Assembly (NCBI GenBank): GCA_028641055.1
Contig: CM054058.1
Span: forward strand, 496,391,419 to 496,455,418
Origin: Alopecurus myosuroides
Taxonomy: Eukaryota; Streptophyta; Magnoliopsida; Poales; Poaceae
DNA: 64,000 bases
Direction of reading: 5' to 3'
The notes under the pieces were generated by a model. The model ran no database searches, was not told the origin of the DNA, and worked only from the letters and a program-made list of their open reading frames with translations. Of the stretch, positions 47,024 through 58,854 are shown piece after piece (the first letter of the stretch is position 1; every line of letters begins with the position of its first letter). The position numbers and the translations under genes were made by a program.

Positions 47024-47741
47024 CTTTCCTGGCAACTCCCTCAGCAAATGTGGCAAAGAGAACACTTCGAGAAATAAACGCGGTTGTCCCACCAACCCCA
47101 AAATTCTTGAAGTACTCAAATACGCCAATTACCTGGGATCAGTCTGATCATCCCGGAAATATCCCAGAACCCGGCACACAAGCTCTAGTCGTAAGTCCTA
47201 TTGTTCAAAACACTAGGCTAAAAAGTGTGTTGATGGATGGGGATCTAGCATTAACATAATGTACCTGGATACATTGAAGCATCTGCGAATCTCCGAGACC
47301 CAGCTCAATCATAGCAACATACGTTTTCACGGCATCGTCCCTGGCAGGCAAGCACGATCCCTAGGAGAAATTTCCCTAGACGTAACCTTTGGAGAGAAAG
47401 AACATTTCCGTCAGAAAAAAGTATCCTTCGAGGTTGTGCCGTTCGAAAGCGTGTATCACGCAATACTCAGACGTCCAGCTTTCGCCAAGTTCATGGAAAG
47501 ATCATGTTATATCTATAACAAGTTGAAGATGCCAGGGCCAAAAGGAGGAGTAATCACTATAAATGGAGACTTCAAGTTAGCAAACGAGTTGGAAAAAGAA
47601 AACGCCCTTTGCGCAGAAAAGGTGATAGCAAAGGAAGAACTGAAGGAACTGGCGAAAGAAGTATCGCCGACAGAAAAGCCTGCAGGAAAAGAAAGCCGGA
47701 AGCCGGCAGACAGCTTCAAATCTTCCGAGAATACAAGATAG
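46960..47741 (+). pseudogene. Tat protease region (degenerate active site)
   Basis: Two short frames meet at 47259. The first ends with VLMDGDLALT, where gypsy proteases of this lineage normally have a D-G-[SG]-S type active-site loop; the second (LRISETQLNHSNIRFHGIVP, then SVYHAILRRPAFAKF) is the rest of the aspartic protease fold. A stop at the junction and the altered loop suggest loss of function. Confidence 0.75.
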
Positions 47742-49603
47742 GTTATCCTAGATCCCAAAGATCCGACAAAGTTTGTCGTAGTGGGAACTAGCATGACCGA
47801 AAAATAGGAAAGCGAGCTCATCAAGTTCCTCCGTGAGAACTGGGATATTTTTGCATGGTGTCCAGCGGACATGCCAAGCGTACCCAGGGAACTTGCTGAG
47901 CACCAACTCAAGGTAATTCCAGGATCTAAACCCGTCAAACAAGGTCTCCGTCGATTCGACGAAAGAAGATGGAAGGCTATTGGCAAGGAAATTATCCGGC
48001 TATTTGCAGCTGACTTTATCCGGGAAGTTATACATACTGAATGGTCTGCAAACACAGTATTAGTCCCGAAGAAAGATAGTACTGTTCTTAGGATGTTTAT
48101 AGATTACACCGGCCCGAACAAATTGTGTCCAAAAGATATGTTTGCTTACCGCGAATCGATCAAATAATAAATGCCACTGCTGGCTCTGAGCTTTTGTGCT
48201 TTTTGGACGCTTATTCCGAGTACCATCAAATATGTATGAAGGAAGAGGACCAAATCCAAACCTCCTTCATAACCCCATATGGAACATACTACTACATAAC
48301 CATGCCTTTTGGCCCGAAGAACGCAGGTGCAACCTACCAGCGTTGCATGCAACGATGTTTGCATAGTCAGATTGGCAAAAATGTTCATGTTTACGTGGAC
48401 GATATTGCCGCCGTTTCCAAGGAAAAGGACACGCTCCTTGAAGATTTGCGAGAAATCTTCGAAAATTTGCGCACTTATGAAATGAAGTTGAATCCATTGA
48501 AGTGTGTATTCGGGATTCCCTCAGGAAAACTTCTAGGTTTCATCGTTTCTCACAGAAGAATAGAGGTAAACCCAGAAAAGATCAAGGCAATCCTAAACAT
48601 CTCGAGGCCTACGTGCTTAAAAGATGTACAAAGATTGACGGGTTCTGCAGCTGCCGTCAGCAGGTTTATAAGCCGGCTAGGAGACAAAGCTCTGCCATTA
48701 TATAAATTGTTGAAGAAATCCAACAAATTTGAATGGACAGAAGAAGCAGACAAAGCATTAACCCAGTTAAAAGAAACCTTGATGAAAGCTCCGATTTTGG
48801 CATCGCCAAAAGACGAAGAACCCATGTTACTGTACCTCACAGCAACAAACAGGGTTATTAGCGCGGTGATAGTTGTGGAAAGACGGAAAGACGAGCAAAC
48901 CATACCAGATCAACATCCGGTGTATTATGTAAGTGAAGTTTTTTCCGAGTCCAAGCAAAGATACCCGCACTATCAAAAACTGGCATATGGCGTATTTTTC
49001 GCATCTCGAAAACTCCGTCATTACTTCCAAGGACATTCCATAACAGTGGTATGCAAAGCACCACTAGGGGATATAATCAACAATGCGGACGCAACAGGCC
49101 GAGTAGCCAAATGGGGCATAGAGTTGGCTGCGTTCGACATTAAGTACCAACCCCGGACGGCAATAAAATCCCAGGTGTTGGCAGATTTCGTTGCTGATTT
49201 GACAGAAGCAATGGAAAACACACCAATGCCGGAGTCGGAATACTGGGTTATGCACTTTGATGGATCCAAGATGAAGGAAGGCGCTGGAGCTGGTGTAGTC
49301 CTAAAATCCCCCAAGGGAGATACAATGGAGTATGTATTACAAATACACTTCAACGCCAGCAATAATGTGGCAGAATATGAAGCTTTGCTTCATGGCTTGC
49401 ATATTGCAAAAGAAATAGGTGTCAAACGCATCTTATGCTATGGTGACTCAGATTTGGTACAACATCAGCTCAACCAAACATGGGACGCTAAAAGCCCCAT
49501 CATGGCCGAATATCGAGAACGGTGGACGAGTTTGCAATTTGCTTCCTGGGATTTGAAGTACTTCATGTCAAAAGGGAAGAAAATTGGAACGCGGACGCAT
49601 TAG
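47742..49603 (+). pseudogene. Tat reverse transcriptase and dual RNase H
   Basis: RT begins with DIFAWCPADMPSVPRELAEH. A stop near 47805 and a frameshift between 48125 and 48167 break its start. The rest is one long frame (48125-49603). Catalytic motifs are FLDAYSEYHQI, MPFGPKNAGATYQRCM and YVDDIAAVS. A retroviral-type RNase H region follows (SKQRYPHYQKLAYGVFFASR), then a second RNase H domain (HFDGSKMKEGAGAGVVLKSP, NNVAEYEALLHGL, GDSDLVQHQ), diagnostic of Tat. A further frameshift near 49540-49600 separates it from the integrase frame. Confidence 0.93.
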
Positions 49604-51039
49604 CCCGCATGGGCTCGGAAAGAGTGAAAACCCTGCCACCAGGTGTGTTTGTCCAGCATTTGCACGAACCATCCATAAAAGGTGGAGATGTCGACTATCC
49701 TCTAGTTTCCGAGTCAATTGAAGTCCTGCTCGTTAACCCGGATTGGACAATTCCATATCTAAACTTCTTAGTAGATCAGAAGTACCCGGATGGAGCAGAC
49801 GAGGTCTTGCAAAGACAAATAAAACGTCGATGCAAAGGATACACGGTAATCAATGGTTCCCTGTATAAACGCAGCACTACCGGAATTTTTCTGCGATGTA
49901 TTTCGCCAGAAGAAGGCCGAGAAATTCTGCAAGAAATCCATGCTGGAGATTGCGGACATCATGCTCAATCAAAAAGCATAGTTAAGAAAGCATTCCGTGC
50001 AGGGTTTTTCTGGCTAACAGCCAAGACAGACGCCGAACACATAGTCAATACATGTGTCGGATGTCAGTATTACGCCAAGCAGACGAATATGCCAGCCCAA
50101 GCACTCAAAACTATCCCTATTACATGGCCATTTGCGGTCTGGGGGCTAGATATGATGGGACCATTCAAAACTGCAAGAGGCGGACTTACACATCTACTAG
50201 TTGCAGTGGATAAGTATACCAAGTGGGTGGAGGCAAAACCCATCAAAAAGCTTGACGGTGTAACAGCCAGAAATTTCATTATTGACGTAGTCATGAGATA
50301 CAGCGTTCCACACAGCATAATAACCGACAACGGGACAAATTTCTCTATTGGAGAGTTGGCAAAATATTGCCGACAAACGGGAATACGCCTAGATCTTGCA
50401 TCTGTGGCACACCCACAATCCAATGGACAGGTTGAAAGAATGAACAGTTCAATCCTGCAAGGAATACACCCAAGACTCGAATCTCCTCTTCATAGAGCAG
50501 CTGGAGCATGGGTGGAAGAGTTACCCTCTGTGCTTTGGAGTATTCGAACGACACCAAACAGGTCAACAGGGCAAACCCCGTTTTTCCTAGTTTACGGCGC
50601 GGAAGCAGTCCTTCCAACGGACATGATCCATGATAGCCCAAGAGTGCAGGCTTTCGATGACTCGGATGCCGAAAGCGCACGACAGGATGCCGTCGATCTC
50701 CTAGAGGAAGAACGAGAACTTGTGCTTCAAAGATCTGCCATTTATCAGCAAGGTTTACGACGTTACCATAGTCGGAAAATCAGGCATCATTTTTTTAAAG
50801 AAGGTGACCTAGTGCTAAGATTGGTACAACAAAGAAAGCACAAATTGGCCCCAGTTTGGGAAGGACCGTTTGTCATCAGCAAGGCTATGAAAAATGGATC
50901 ATACTATCTTGTAGATATTCGGGACACGGAAGATGATCCCGAAAAGCCGAATCGCAAAAGAAAGAGAAAGATAGATGACGAACTAGGGGAGACCAAAAGA
51001 CCCTGGAGCATCCAGCAGTTACGTCCCTTCTATACTTAG
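49522..51039 (+). CDS. Tat integrase (open frame, part of broken pol)
   Basis: This 505-codon frame contains the end of the RNase H/connection region (REENWNADALARMGSERV), an HHCC zinc-binding region (AGDCGHHAQSKS ... NTCVGCQYYAKQ), the DDE core (D in WGLDMMGPF, D in ITDNGTNF, E in SNGQVERMN) and a C-terminal GPF/chromodomain-less tail (LAPVWEGPFVISKAM, ending WSIQQLRPFYT). The catalytic triad looks intact, but translation depends on the broken upstream frames. Confidence 0.93.
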   Translation: MDEFAICFLGFEVLHVKREENWNADALARMGSERVKTLPPGVFVQHLHEPSIKGGDVDYPLVSESIEVLLVNPDWTIPYLNFLVDQKYPDGADEVLQRQIKRRCKGYTVINGSLYKRSTTGIFLRCISPEEGREILQEIHAGDCGHHAQSKSIVKKAFRAGFFWLTAKTDAEHIVNTCVGCQYYAKQTNMPAQALKTIPITWPFAVWGLDMMGPFKTARGGLTHLLVAVDKYTKWVEAKPIKKLDGVTARNFIIDVVMRYSVPHSIITDNGTNFSIGELAKYCRQTGIRLDLASVAHPQSNGQVERMNSSILQGIHPRLESPLHRAAGAWVEELPSVLWSIRTTPNRSTGQTPFFLVYGAEAVLPTDMIHDSPRVQAFDDSDAESARQDAVDLLEEERELVLQRSAIYQQGLRRYHSRKIRHHFFKEGDLVLRLVQQRKHKLAPVWEGPFVISKAMKNGSYYLVDIRDTEDDPEKPNRKRKRKIDDELGETKRPWSIQQLRPFYT

Positions 51040-51661
51040 TTCAATTTCTATGTAAACATCTTTGAGATCATGAAATAAAGTTGTCGGAATTCATACATCT
51101 ATGTTTCTTACATGTTTATTATAGTATAAAGCATAGTTCCGTCTTATCTATTTCCCAATGATATTTCAAAACACTCAATGTTAACCCGAATTGTGTCTGC
51201 GTGCTCGGTGTTAAAAAACTGAATGATTTTCAGCCTAAAATGGCTTAAGGAAACCCAGATTGTGCATGCGTGCCTGAGTTTCATTCAAAAAATTCCTTGT
51301 TTTTCTCTAAGTATTATCTGATTGTTTTTATGCTGGGTCGCCTGGAGCTAGTAAGTAAAAATGTCTTTAGTATGATCCATGTTTCCGAGTTTAGACTGAT
51401 TGGTTAAACCCAGTCACTTGGCATGAAGATTAAAATACTATCGAGTCATTTCAAACACTAAGGAAATTTAAAGCATATAAACCAGAGAACTTGGAAGATA
51501 AAGGAATAAAAACCCGGAAAACTTGCAAAGACTAAATAATATTGCTGCAAGAGCGGAGTACTTGTTTATACAAAAGAATAGAAAGCATTACAATAAGTTT
51601 ACATTGTAAGATCAGTAATGCTTCTATTTCCTATCTTCTACCCAGGACAAGGCATCTCCCT
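51040..51661. other. Tat spacer between pol and antisense gene
   Basis: AT-rich ~620 bp beyond the integrase stop, lying between the 3' ends of the sense and antisense genes. It contains AATAAAG near 51075, a possible polyadenylation context. No gene. Confidence 0.6.
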
Positions 51662-54600
51662 TCAGGCATCCGAGTCGTCTTCACTGCTGGATTCCTCGGG
51701 AGTTTCCGGAATAGTTTCTTCCAGGTAGAAGGTGGAGATGTTGACCATGGTGGCGATCTTGGTGGCGTGACCTTTGATGCCTTCAAAGATGCTGGCCCGC
51801 TGCGCCTCCGTGTATCCTTGCGGGATGCCGGATGCCACGCGCCAAGATTTGGCGTCAGGGTAGTGCATGCGCATGAGCCCTAGAGCCATGCGCGCACCAC
51901 CACGCGCCGTCGAGCGTAGGATGGACTCCCTGGACTCCGCCACCTCCACGATAGCTTCCGAAAGTTTTGCAACTTCCGAGAACTCCCCAGACCTGGAAGG
52001 AAGGCATTTGTTGACCAGCAACATCCCCGCAGCCTTGATTGCGGTGAATACCTTCCCAAAAGCTCGGATTTTCTCAATCCGAGTAAGCTGGGGGCTATCT
52101 CCTGTTTCAGTAAAACACAAAAAGTGTTAGCAAAAACAGAGAAAGATGTAAACATGGGAAATCCGGTAAAAGGTAAAGTACTTACCGAGAATTTTGTCCA
52201 TCTCGGCGCCCTCCTCCAAGCGCTGGTTCAAGGCATTCTCCAAATCTCGGATGGTGTCCTTGTCCTTGGCTTGCTTGGCTGGAGGCATTGGACTCGGCAA
52301 TGCCAACGGCCAATTGGCTGGCATCCAGGTCCTGCTGCAACTTCATATTGAGCTTATGAAGATCCAGGTTTTCCCGGCGCAGGTTCTCGGCATTGCCGGC
52401 ATCTTCAGCAATTTGTTTGGCTTTCGCCAAAGAAGCTGAAAAGCAAGTAAAAAAGATGAGTTAGAAAACTCAGAAAAATACTTAGAAAAAATTACACAAC
52501 TGGAAGCAGAGAAATATCTTACCTGCTGATTCCTTCAGCTGCTGCTGAGTGGATGCCAGTTCCGCCTCCTTACCCTCAAGAATCGAAAGAAGGGATTTCA
52601 CCTCCTTGTTCTTGATGGTAAGTTTGTTGAAAACTTCCATGTTGATGCTTTCAGTGGTTTGCTGAAACACGGAAAAGAGACAAAAAATGCTTAAGTTGAA
52701 AACAAGCATAAAAGCGAAAAAAGCATTAAGGCAAAAGCTTGCATTTGACTTATTGCTTGGGGGCTAGAGGTATTACCTGGCTCATTCGCTGCAAACCTGA
52801 CCAGGTTTCGTTGAACTCTTTTGCAAACTCTGCAAAAAGAGTCCCGACGTTGCTAAGGCCCTCATGAATGACCTTGAAATCCTTATCAAAAGTGGGAATG
52901 GGATCTTCCTCAGCTGGCTGAGAAGGACCTCCCATTTCCGGGGCCGCCCTTTCCCTCGTGTCCGTTTCCAGGCACAATGGGATGGCTGGTCTGCTGGGTT
53001 TCTTCGTTTGTAGCAGCAGCATGTTCTTCTGTAGTTGCAACTGGAGTATCTGGGGCAGTTGCAGGAGAAGGATGTGGACCTCTTTTTGCCACAGACTTAA
53101 ACCTTTTTAGCTTTTTAGGCTTCAAGGTTGAGGGAGGCAAGCTAAAAAGAGAAGTACCGGAGAATTAAAAATCCGAGACAAAGTAAGAAAAGTTCCGACA
53201 AAAATAGCAAACCCGGAAGTCAAACCTGGAGGTAGCGACGGGGACACCGTCAAGATCGATTACTTCCTGGGAGGCGGAAATCTTCTTGCGTTTCCGTCCA
53301 CCTGCGAAGTTGGCACGCAATGCGTCCAACTCGGCATCGGTTGCAAGGTCCGACTCAGGAAGATCGAAGATCTGTCAAAAAAGACAAAGTCCGGGTTAAG
53401 ACAATTATCCGAGAAAGAAAATAACGTGAAACCCAAAATGTAAAAGACGTACCTTTGGAGCCGGGTTAGTCGCCGTGTACATCGGCCGACTTTCTTCATA
53501 TTGGTCGCGTGCTGCGACCAACTGATTCACGCGCTTCCGCAAATCCTTCGCCGTCAAGGATTTGTCCGTCGTCCGCATGGCGTCCGCGGTTCCCGTGTAG
53601 TCGCATAAGAGCCGGGGACCGTGGTCAGCCAAAGGCTGAATTCGCCTCTCTAACCATCATAGAACTGTATCCATGCCGGTCAGAGGTGGATCGGAAGTGA
53701 CGAGTTTGGTGATGCGCCGCTTAATTCTAAGAAGATCTGGCGGCAGGGTTTGCACTGCTTCAGTCGCCCAGTTTTCCTTGGGAGTGGCGGCAGCGTTGGC
53801 GAAAGGTGAAATCCCCGTTGTTTTTCCAGGGAATGGGACGTCTGGGTGGTAGAAGAAGGAACCCGTCCAAAATTTGACGGATTCCGAAGTTTTTATCTTG
53901 GGGAACCAATCTTCCCTGAATCTACGCAGGGTGAAAGAAATGGTTCCGCAAGTCGGGAGTGCGCCCTCTGAGGGGTTTCGCTTAACCCCGAAACAGTACA
54001 TCCAGAAATCTAACCTAGGGGCTATTCCTAAATACCCTTCGAAGAGAGGCTGGAACCCGGCTAAGTAGAGAATGGAATTAAGTGGCAAGTTGTGAGGCTG
54101 GATGTTGTAATGATTGAGTACCTGGAGGAAGAAGGCGGACGGCGGAATCCCATACCTCGTGAGATATGAGAAGTGAGAAGAACCCGCTCTCCGGCCCTAG
54201 GTAAGGGCTCGGACTCTTCCTCCTCGCACCGCCATTTCCCTTTCTCTATCAACCCCTCCTTCTCCATTGTCGGAAGAAGGGAGGGAGGAATATTGCACCG
54301 GCTCCAATTGCCGGAAGTTTCGCCCTCGTCCTCGGCTCCGGCGGCAGCGGCCGCGGCGGCGAGCTCCTCTCCGACGAGAGTGATCTTTTCCTCAGCCGTT
54401 TCGGGAGCGAGAGGCGGAGGCGGCGTAGAGGAAGACCCGGCCAGGTCATCGGCCGCGAGATGCAGATCCTCGCGGGCCTAGTCGCCGGAGATGTTCTCCG
54501 GCACGTCGACGGTGGCGCGGCTCGGCGAGTCGAGCAGTGGATCCATCGAATTGATGATGTCAGTCGATGTCCGTGGCAACGGAGTGCTCCTGAGACGCGC
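51662..54600 (-). pseudogene. Tat antisense accessory gene ('putative gypsy type transposon' family), spliced, with lesions
   Basis: Read on the minus strand, an ATG near 54556 (MDPLLDSPSR) opens a frame with one early TAG near 54480. After an Ala/Glu-rich stretch comes EGLIEKGKWRCEEEES, a frameshift near 54120-54150, then LPLNSILYLAGFQPLFEGYL and PRLDFWMYCFGVKR, the signature of the PF04195-type plant gypsy accessory protein. A TGA near 53660 interrupts it before PLADHGPRLLCDYTG. Later exons with GT-AG borders (53454 donor, then about 53366-53230, 53140-52780, 52580 and so on) carry Lys-rich and coiled-coil sequence and finish at 51662 with an acidic tail. Antisense genes of this type are known in Tat/RIRE2 elements; their function is unresolved. 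Confidence 0.8.
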
Positions 54601-54783
54601 GTGGTGAGTCCATTCTTTGGCGGCGCGACGAGGACCTCGAGCTCTCCGACGAGAAGTCCGGGAACGGTGCTGCGCAAGCACGGGCTCTGCTTTGATTCTC
54701 ACTGGACTGAGGCTCGGGGGCAATGGCGCTTGAGCTGGAAGGTGAGAGGAGAGCGGAAGGATTGCCGGAGGGGATGAAGTGGG

Positions 54784-54793
54784 CTATTTATAG
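54784..54793 (-). promoter_or_regulatory. TATA box of the Tat antisense gene
   Basis: CTATAAATAG on the minus strand lies about 230 bp upstream of the antisense ATG and outside the LTR. It would give the antisense gene its own promoter. Confidence 0.55.
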
Positions 54794-55181
54794 CCGGAAA
54801 TCCTTTACGATGCGTGCTAACGGCACTTTTGACCGTTGGATGATCAACGCGTGTCACTCGCCGGCAAATCCGGGAAAAGAATCGACAGGTGATTATGGCT
54901 ATCTCCTCGTTTCCCGTGAGAATCTGTCAGAGATACGTTTCAGGGTTTCACACTCGAAACCCAAACGTCCCTGACGTCAGCACGATTTCATCGCTGACGT
55001 AGGAAGTTCCTTCTCCACGAAGGCTCGTGGAAGAAAAAGCCGGATTTCCCGAAATCCGAGTTTCGTGTTAAAGCATGATTTGAAGGAAAAGAAGAATAAG
55101 ACGAAGAGCCGACGTTTCTCGGAAAGAATGCAATTTGACGAAAGATGGCGATTCGGAGTCTTAATCCTTCTTGGGGGCTAC
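54794..55181. other. Tat 3' spacer and polypurine tract
   Basis: Non-coding stretch that would be the upstream region of the antisense gene. It ends with the polypurine tract TTGGGGGCTAC (55171-55181), which abuts the 3' LTR. Confidence 0.8.
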
Positions 55182-55725
55182 TGTCGGATATATACCAATT
55201 AGGGGTATATCAGATGGTGTCCTAAAGTGCCGGATTACCAGGGTGGCCTGAATGGTAATGGATTACGGTCCATTAGGCGGCCCAATAACCTGACGCGCAG
55301 AAGCCGGATTCTAGAAGAACCCGGACCACGGCCCACGTGGTACGGCTTGGAGTAGAAGGCGGATTCTTGCCTTCCAAGTTAGAACTTACCGTAGTCTTCT
55401 AGGTTTCCTTTTCTGTAAGCCCTAACCCGGCTATTATATAAAGCCGGACGGGAGATAAGAAAGAGAGAGAATAAGCTAGAAGCTAACTCGCCGAGAGGTT
55501 GATCCTTGTCGAGTAGCTAAACCTAACTCACATTGTACTTTGCATACTTCAGGCTTCAGCCCTGATTTAGTGAGATTGCAGGAGTAGGAACGCCGCCTAG
55601 TTGCGACGTACCCAACCTGGGTAAAACCCTGGTGTCATTGTTCGTCATACGATCACGTCCCCCCACATCTCTATCGGTAGTCTCATGGCACCCCCGTCTA
55701 TGAATTCTACTACGATGTCTCGACA
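55182..55725 (+). repeat. Tat 3' LTR
   Basis: 544 bp, near-identical to 43621-44163, ending CGACA and followed by the duplicated ATGGA. Confidence 0.95.
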
Positions 55726-55730
55726 ATGGA

Positions 55731-58700
55731 GAAGCGGATCCAGAGGCGCATCGCCCAAAGGTGCGCACACATTTCGTTATTCACTGGTTCTCTGGTTATC
55801 TCGCCGTCGTTAGTGTCTACCTCACCGGAGGTCACTGGGATGAGATGTGGGCCTGCAGGCAGGAGGTCGATTGCGTCCAAGCGATCGAGTAGAGTCTCGG
55901 GTCTATGACCTACGATCTAGAATTCCTTTAGGTTGTGGTCCACGGAGGCTGCTAGGGTTTTCCTGGAAGGGAGGCACCGACTGCTCTCTGCGATCTACAC
56001 CTACAGATTCGCTCGCTGCCATGGAAATCGAGGTGGCAGCCAAGGCGCAGATCAGAGGGGGGATGAACTGGGGCATGGGCGCGGCGGTCATCCTCCGGCT
56101 GGCTTCGGCTAGAATTTCGTGCAAGGTGGCCCGAGCGGCACTGCTGGTGTGCCAGATGGGGCAGATGCAAACGGCGGCGAGAACGTGCAGCATGTGTTCC
56201 ATGCGGCCTGGTTCAATAACAACCTATGAATCGGAATCAGAATCATGGGTACAGAGGTAGACAACATTTTGACAATGGCCGTGGTAACTCGGTAGAGGCC
56301 GAGGTGGGTATGTCAACCAGGGATACCGCCTGTATGGATACAGACATGGTGCGAGGCGGGCGAGGTTCGTGACGGCCGTGCCAACACCAGGGGCTTTGCA
56401 ATTGTCCAATAGAGTCGATGTCCCTCCAGTGGAACCTCCTGCTCAAGTTCCTCCGGTGGTGCAATCTCAAGGTGGACAGGTCCACGTTCTGGTGCATGTT
56501 TTGCAGCAGCAGCATCATGTTCCACTTCCACAGCCAGTGCAGAATGTGGCGCTTGAACCTTACGTTCCTAGGGTGCAAGGAGAGAAGAGGGTTTCAGCGG
56601 ACCAATTGGTCGCGGCGGTGCAGAAGAAGGGCAAGAAAACAGAAAAGAACAAGTGCTTTCTTGAACTAGCGCCGGTATGTGAGTATTGTCAGGGCTTGGT
56701 GCATAAATATGGTCCATGTCTGTTGTTGGCGGCACCGAAACCACATCCAGACATGTACCGCTATGTTGACGATGAGCTTATGATCTTCGGTATCCCACTT
56801 ACTGAGCACTATCGCCCTAAGGTGGTGAATGCACGTTGGGCTTCCGTTGTAGTTGCCAAGGGGATATGTCAATCCCTCAGGTGATTACCCAGCTTAAGAG
56901 GTTGGTGCCTACGGAAGGTTTTATTTGGGATGTCAGTCAGGTGGGTCACAATATGTTCAAAGCCCTCTTTCTGTCAAAGCTAGAGTTGGATCGGCTGAAG
57001 ATTTTTGGAGCATGTAGGGTTCCAAATAGTTATTGTGAGATGATGGTGGATTATTGGAGGCAAAGGATTGAGCATCTTGATACACTCCTGGACTTCTGGG
57101 TCCGTATTTCTGGCATTCCGGAGGAGCACACTCTGGATTTTCTTGCTATGTGGGGTGTGGACTACATGGTTGGTGTGACGAGGAAGATTGATATGGTATA
57201 CACTCGCCAACACTGGTTTCTGCGGATTTTAGTTGGATGCCTCAATTGCACAAAAATATCGAAAACTTTCCCGATGCTCATAAGAAAGGGTTTTATGAGC
57301 TATCTTTTCATGTGGAGGGAGAAGAGAAACACGATAACAATGATGATATGACAATGGACAGGGATAAGGAGGAGGATGAGCATGGTAATGATGATTTCCG
57401 TGATGCACTTGCAAATACCTCATTGGAGGATGTTTTGGGTAAATAAGGCATTGTGCAACCGGTGGATAGGACTCCAACTAATAACCAGCAAGGGGGGTCG
57501 GGTTCTACTGGGCCTACAGCTATGCAGATGAAGACTACGAGAGTGGTGTTCTCCCCCTTACTGCAGAAGCGATTTGGTGCAGTGAATTTGCTTGTGAAAC
57601 AGACGACTGCCGGCCAGGAGTTCCAGGCGAAAAAATGAAGGTTTTCCTGCGGAGGTTGTTGTGAAAGAAAGGTGGAGCGGGTGGGTGCTGCTGTTTCTTC
57701 GGGTTCTATGCCGATGGTGGAATGTCACAGTTGACGAGCGCAAGGGCACGGGAGTGGTCACGTCTGTTGTGTGTCGGTATTTGGGACATGCTTTGGAGGC
57801 CGAGCTGCTGGTGCCCACGGTGGAGGCGCGGACGGCTACGCTGTTGTGCTCATAGGTCCAAACAAGGACCTAGGTGGAGCTTGGGATCCCGAGGAGGCTA
57901 TTCCATCGATGATCTTGGGTGATTCAGGGACAGGCGTTATGGCTACACCGACTGGTGCTAGTTCTTGTGGTGCTCATCTCGCGTCACCTCGGACGCTAGT
58001 GGGAGTCTCAGTTGTGCTCCCTAGAGCCGCGGAAGGGACCCACGGGTTGGGGTTTGATGTACCTTCACCTGGGGGCTCTCGGTCGGGAGGGGTGGTGCCA
58101 GCCACATCATCTTCTCATGGGATGGCGAGTAATACTTAGGAGGGGGAGGTCTTCTCTAAGGAGATCGAGACAGAGGTGCATCCGTGCCTTGCATAATCGT
58201 GCAAAATCGGACTTGGGGTTTCCTAGGTCAGTGTAGCGGAGAAGTGGGCATGCACAGTTCAATGAGAGGCAGTGATCGCATATGGAGGGATCATGGAGCC
58301 TTCTGCCTCGGGTCGACAATCTAGTGCCCGTATTAGGGCTCAACTTTCGGCGGATGTGCCTATTGCGAAGCAGGCGGCTTTGCGGGCTGCGCATAAGGAT
58401 GATCAGGTAGGACGTATGTCTTCCGATAATGTTTTGTCATTTGCTAATTTTTCAAATGAAACTATTATTCATAGGGCTGCTAGATTGGGTGTGTCGTTGG
58501 GTTCGTCTCCGTCTACGGCTGATACCGCTGCGTCTTTTTTGAAAGCAACTGAGCAATCACGTCAGCTAGTTATTTTGAATAAAAAATTGCGCCAGCTGGG
58601 GATGAGAATGATCATATCATAGTGGTGCATAGGGCGTCAAACTTGTGTGAGTACTTTGAGGATGACGTCGAGGAGGGCCTAGAGGATCATCTGGATCTTT

Positions 58701-58804
58701 TATCCCTGGGTGTCAAGGTGACACGGTCCCATAAAATTAACAACGCAAGTGGTTACTCCAAACCTAGGAGAAGTGCTAGAATTAGAAAATTGAATATCAA
58801 GTAG
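55731..58804 (+). pseudogene. LINE ORF1, main part (DUF4283 protein), decayed
   Basis: It resumes the frame cut at 43620 and then breaks repeatedly. A frame at 56369-56883 has a Gln/Pro-rich segment, then a zinc-knuckle remnant (CEYCQGLVHKYGPC), then the start of the DUF4283-like domain. A frameshift near 56880 leads into KLELDRLKIFGACRVPNS and VRISGIPEEHTLDFLAMWGV. A basic C-terminal end KPRRSARIRKL with a TAG stop lies at 58802-58804. Grass L1-type LINE ORF1 proteins have this plan (acidic N terminus, DUF4283, CCHC, basic tail). At least five frame changes are needed across the region, so it is a pseudogene. An alternative is a stand-alone DUF4283 family gene, but the ORF2-like start directly downstream favours a LINE. 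Confidence 0.75.
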
Positions 58805-58806
58805 AG

Positions 58807-58854
58807 ATGAGAGGGTTGTTCTACAATAGCGATGAGTTTGGGGACACAGCTAAG
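58807..58854 (+). pseudogene. LINE ORF2, first 16 codons (cut by the Athila LTR)
   Basis: The ATG at 58807, two bases after the ORF1 stop, starts MRGLFYNSDEFGDTAK. This resembles the start of the endonuclease domain of grass L1 ORF2 proteins, which commonly begin M-[RK]-G-L-x-x-N. The Athila LTR begins right after codon 16. Confidence 0.55.

Larger units (their letters stand above)
43621..55725 (+). mobile_element. Ty3/gypsy Tat-lineage LTR retrotransposon with antisense gene
   Basis: This 12,105-bp element has two short LTRs (543 and 544 bp), TGTCGG...CGACA, a 5-bp TSD (ATGGA), a primer-binding site TGGCGCCCACCATGGGG beside the left LTR and a polypurine tract TTGGGGGCTAC beside the right LTR. 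The order gag, protease, RT, RNase H, integrase is gypsy. A second RNase H domain before the integrase and an antisense gene between pol and the 3' LTR are marks of the Tat lineage (RIRE2-like). The LTRs differ by about two substitutions and one 1-bp indel, so insertion is recent, yet gag, protease and pol contain many stops and frameshifts. Confidence 0.94.

Noticed and set aside
48502..48705. MCIRDS-type peptide, which can indicate sequencing-adapter contamination
   Set aside because: The bases are a normal part of the Tat reverse transcriptase (KCVFGIPSGK in the correct frame), so the resemblance is chance.
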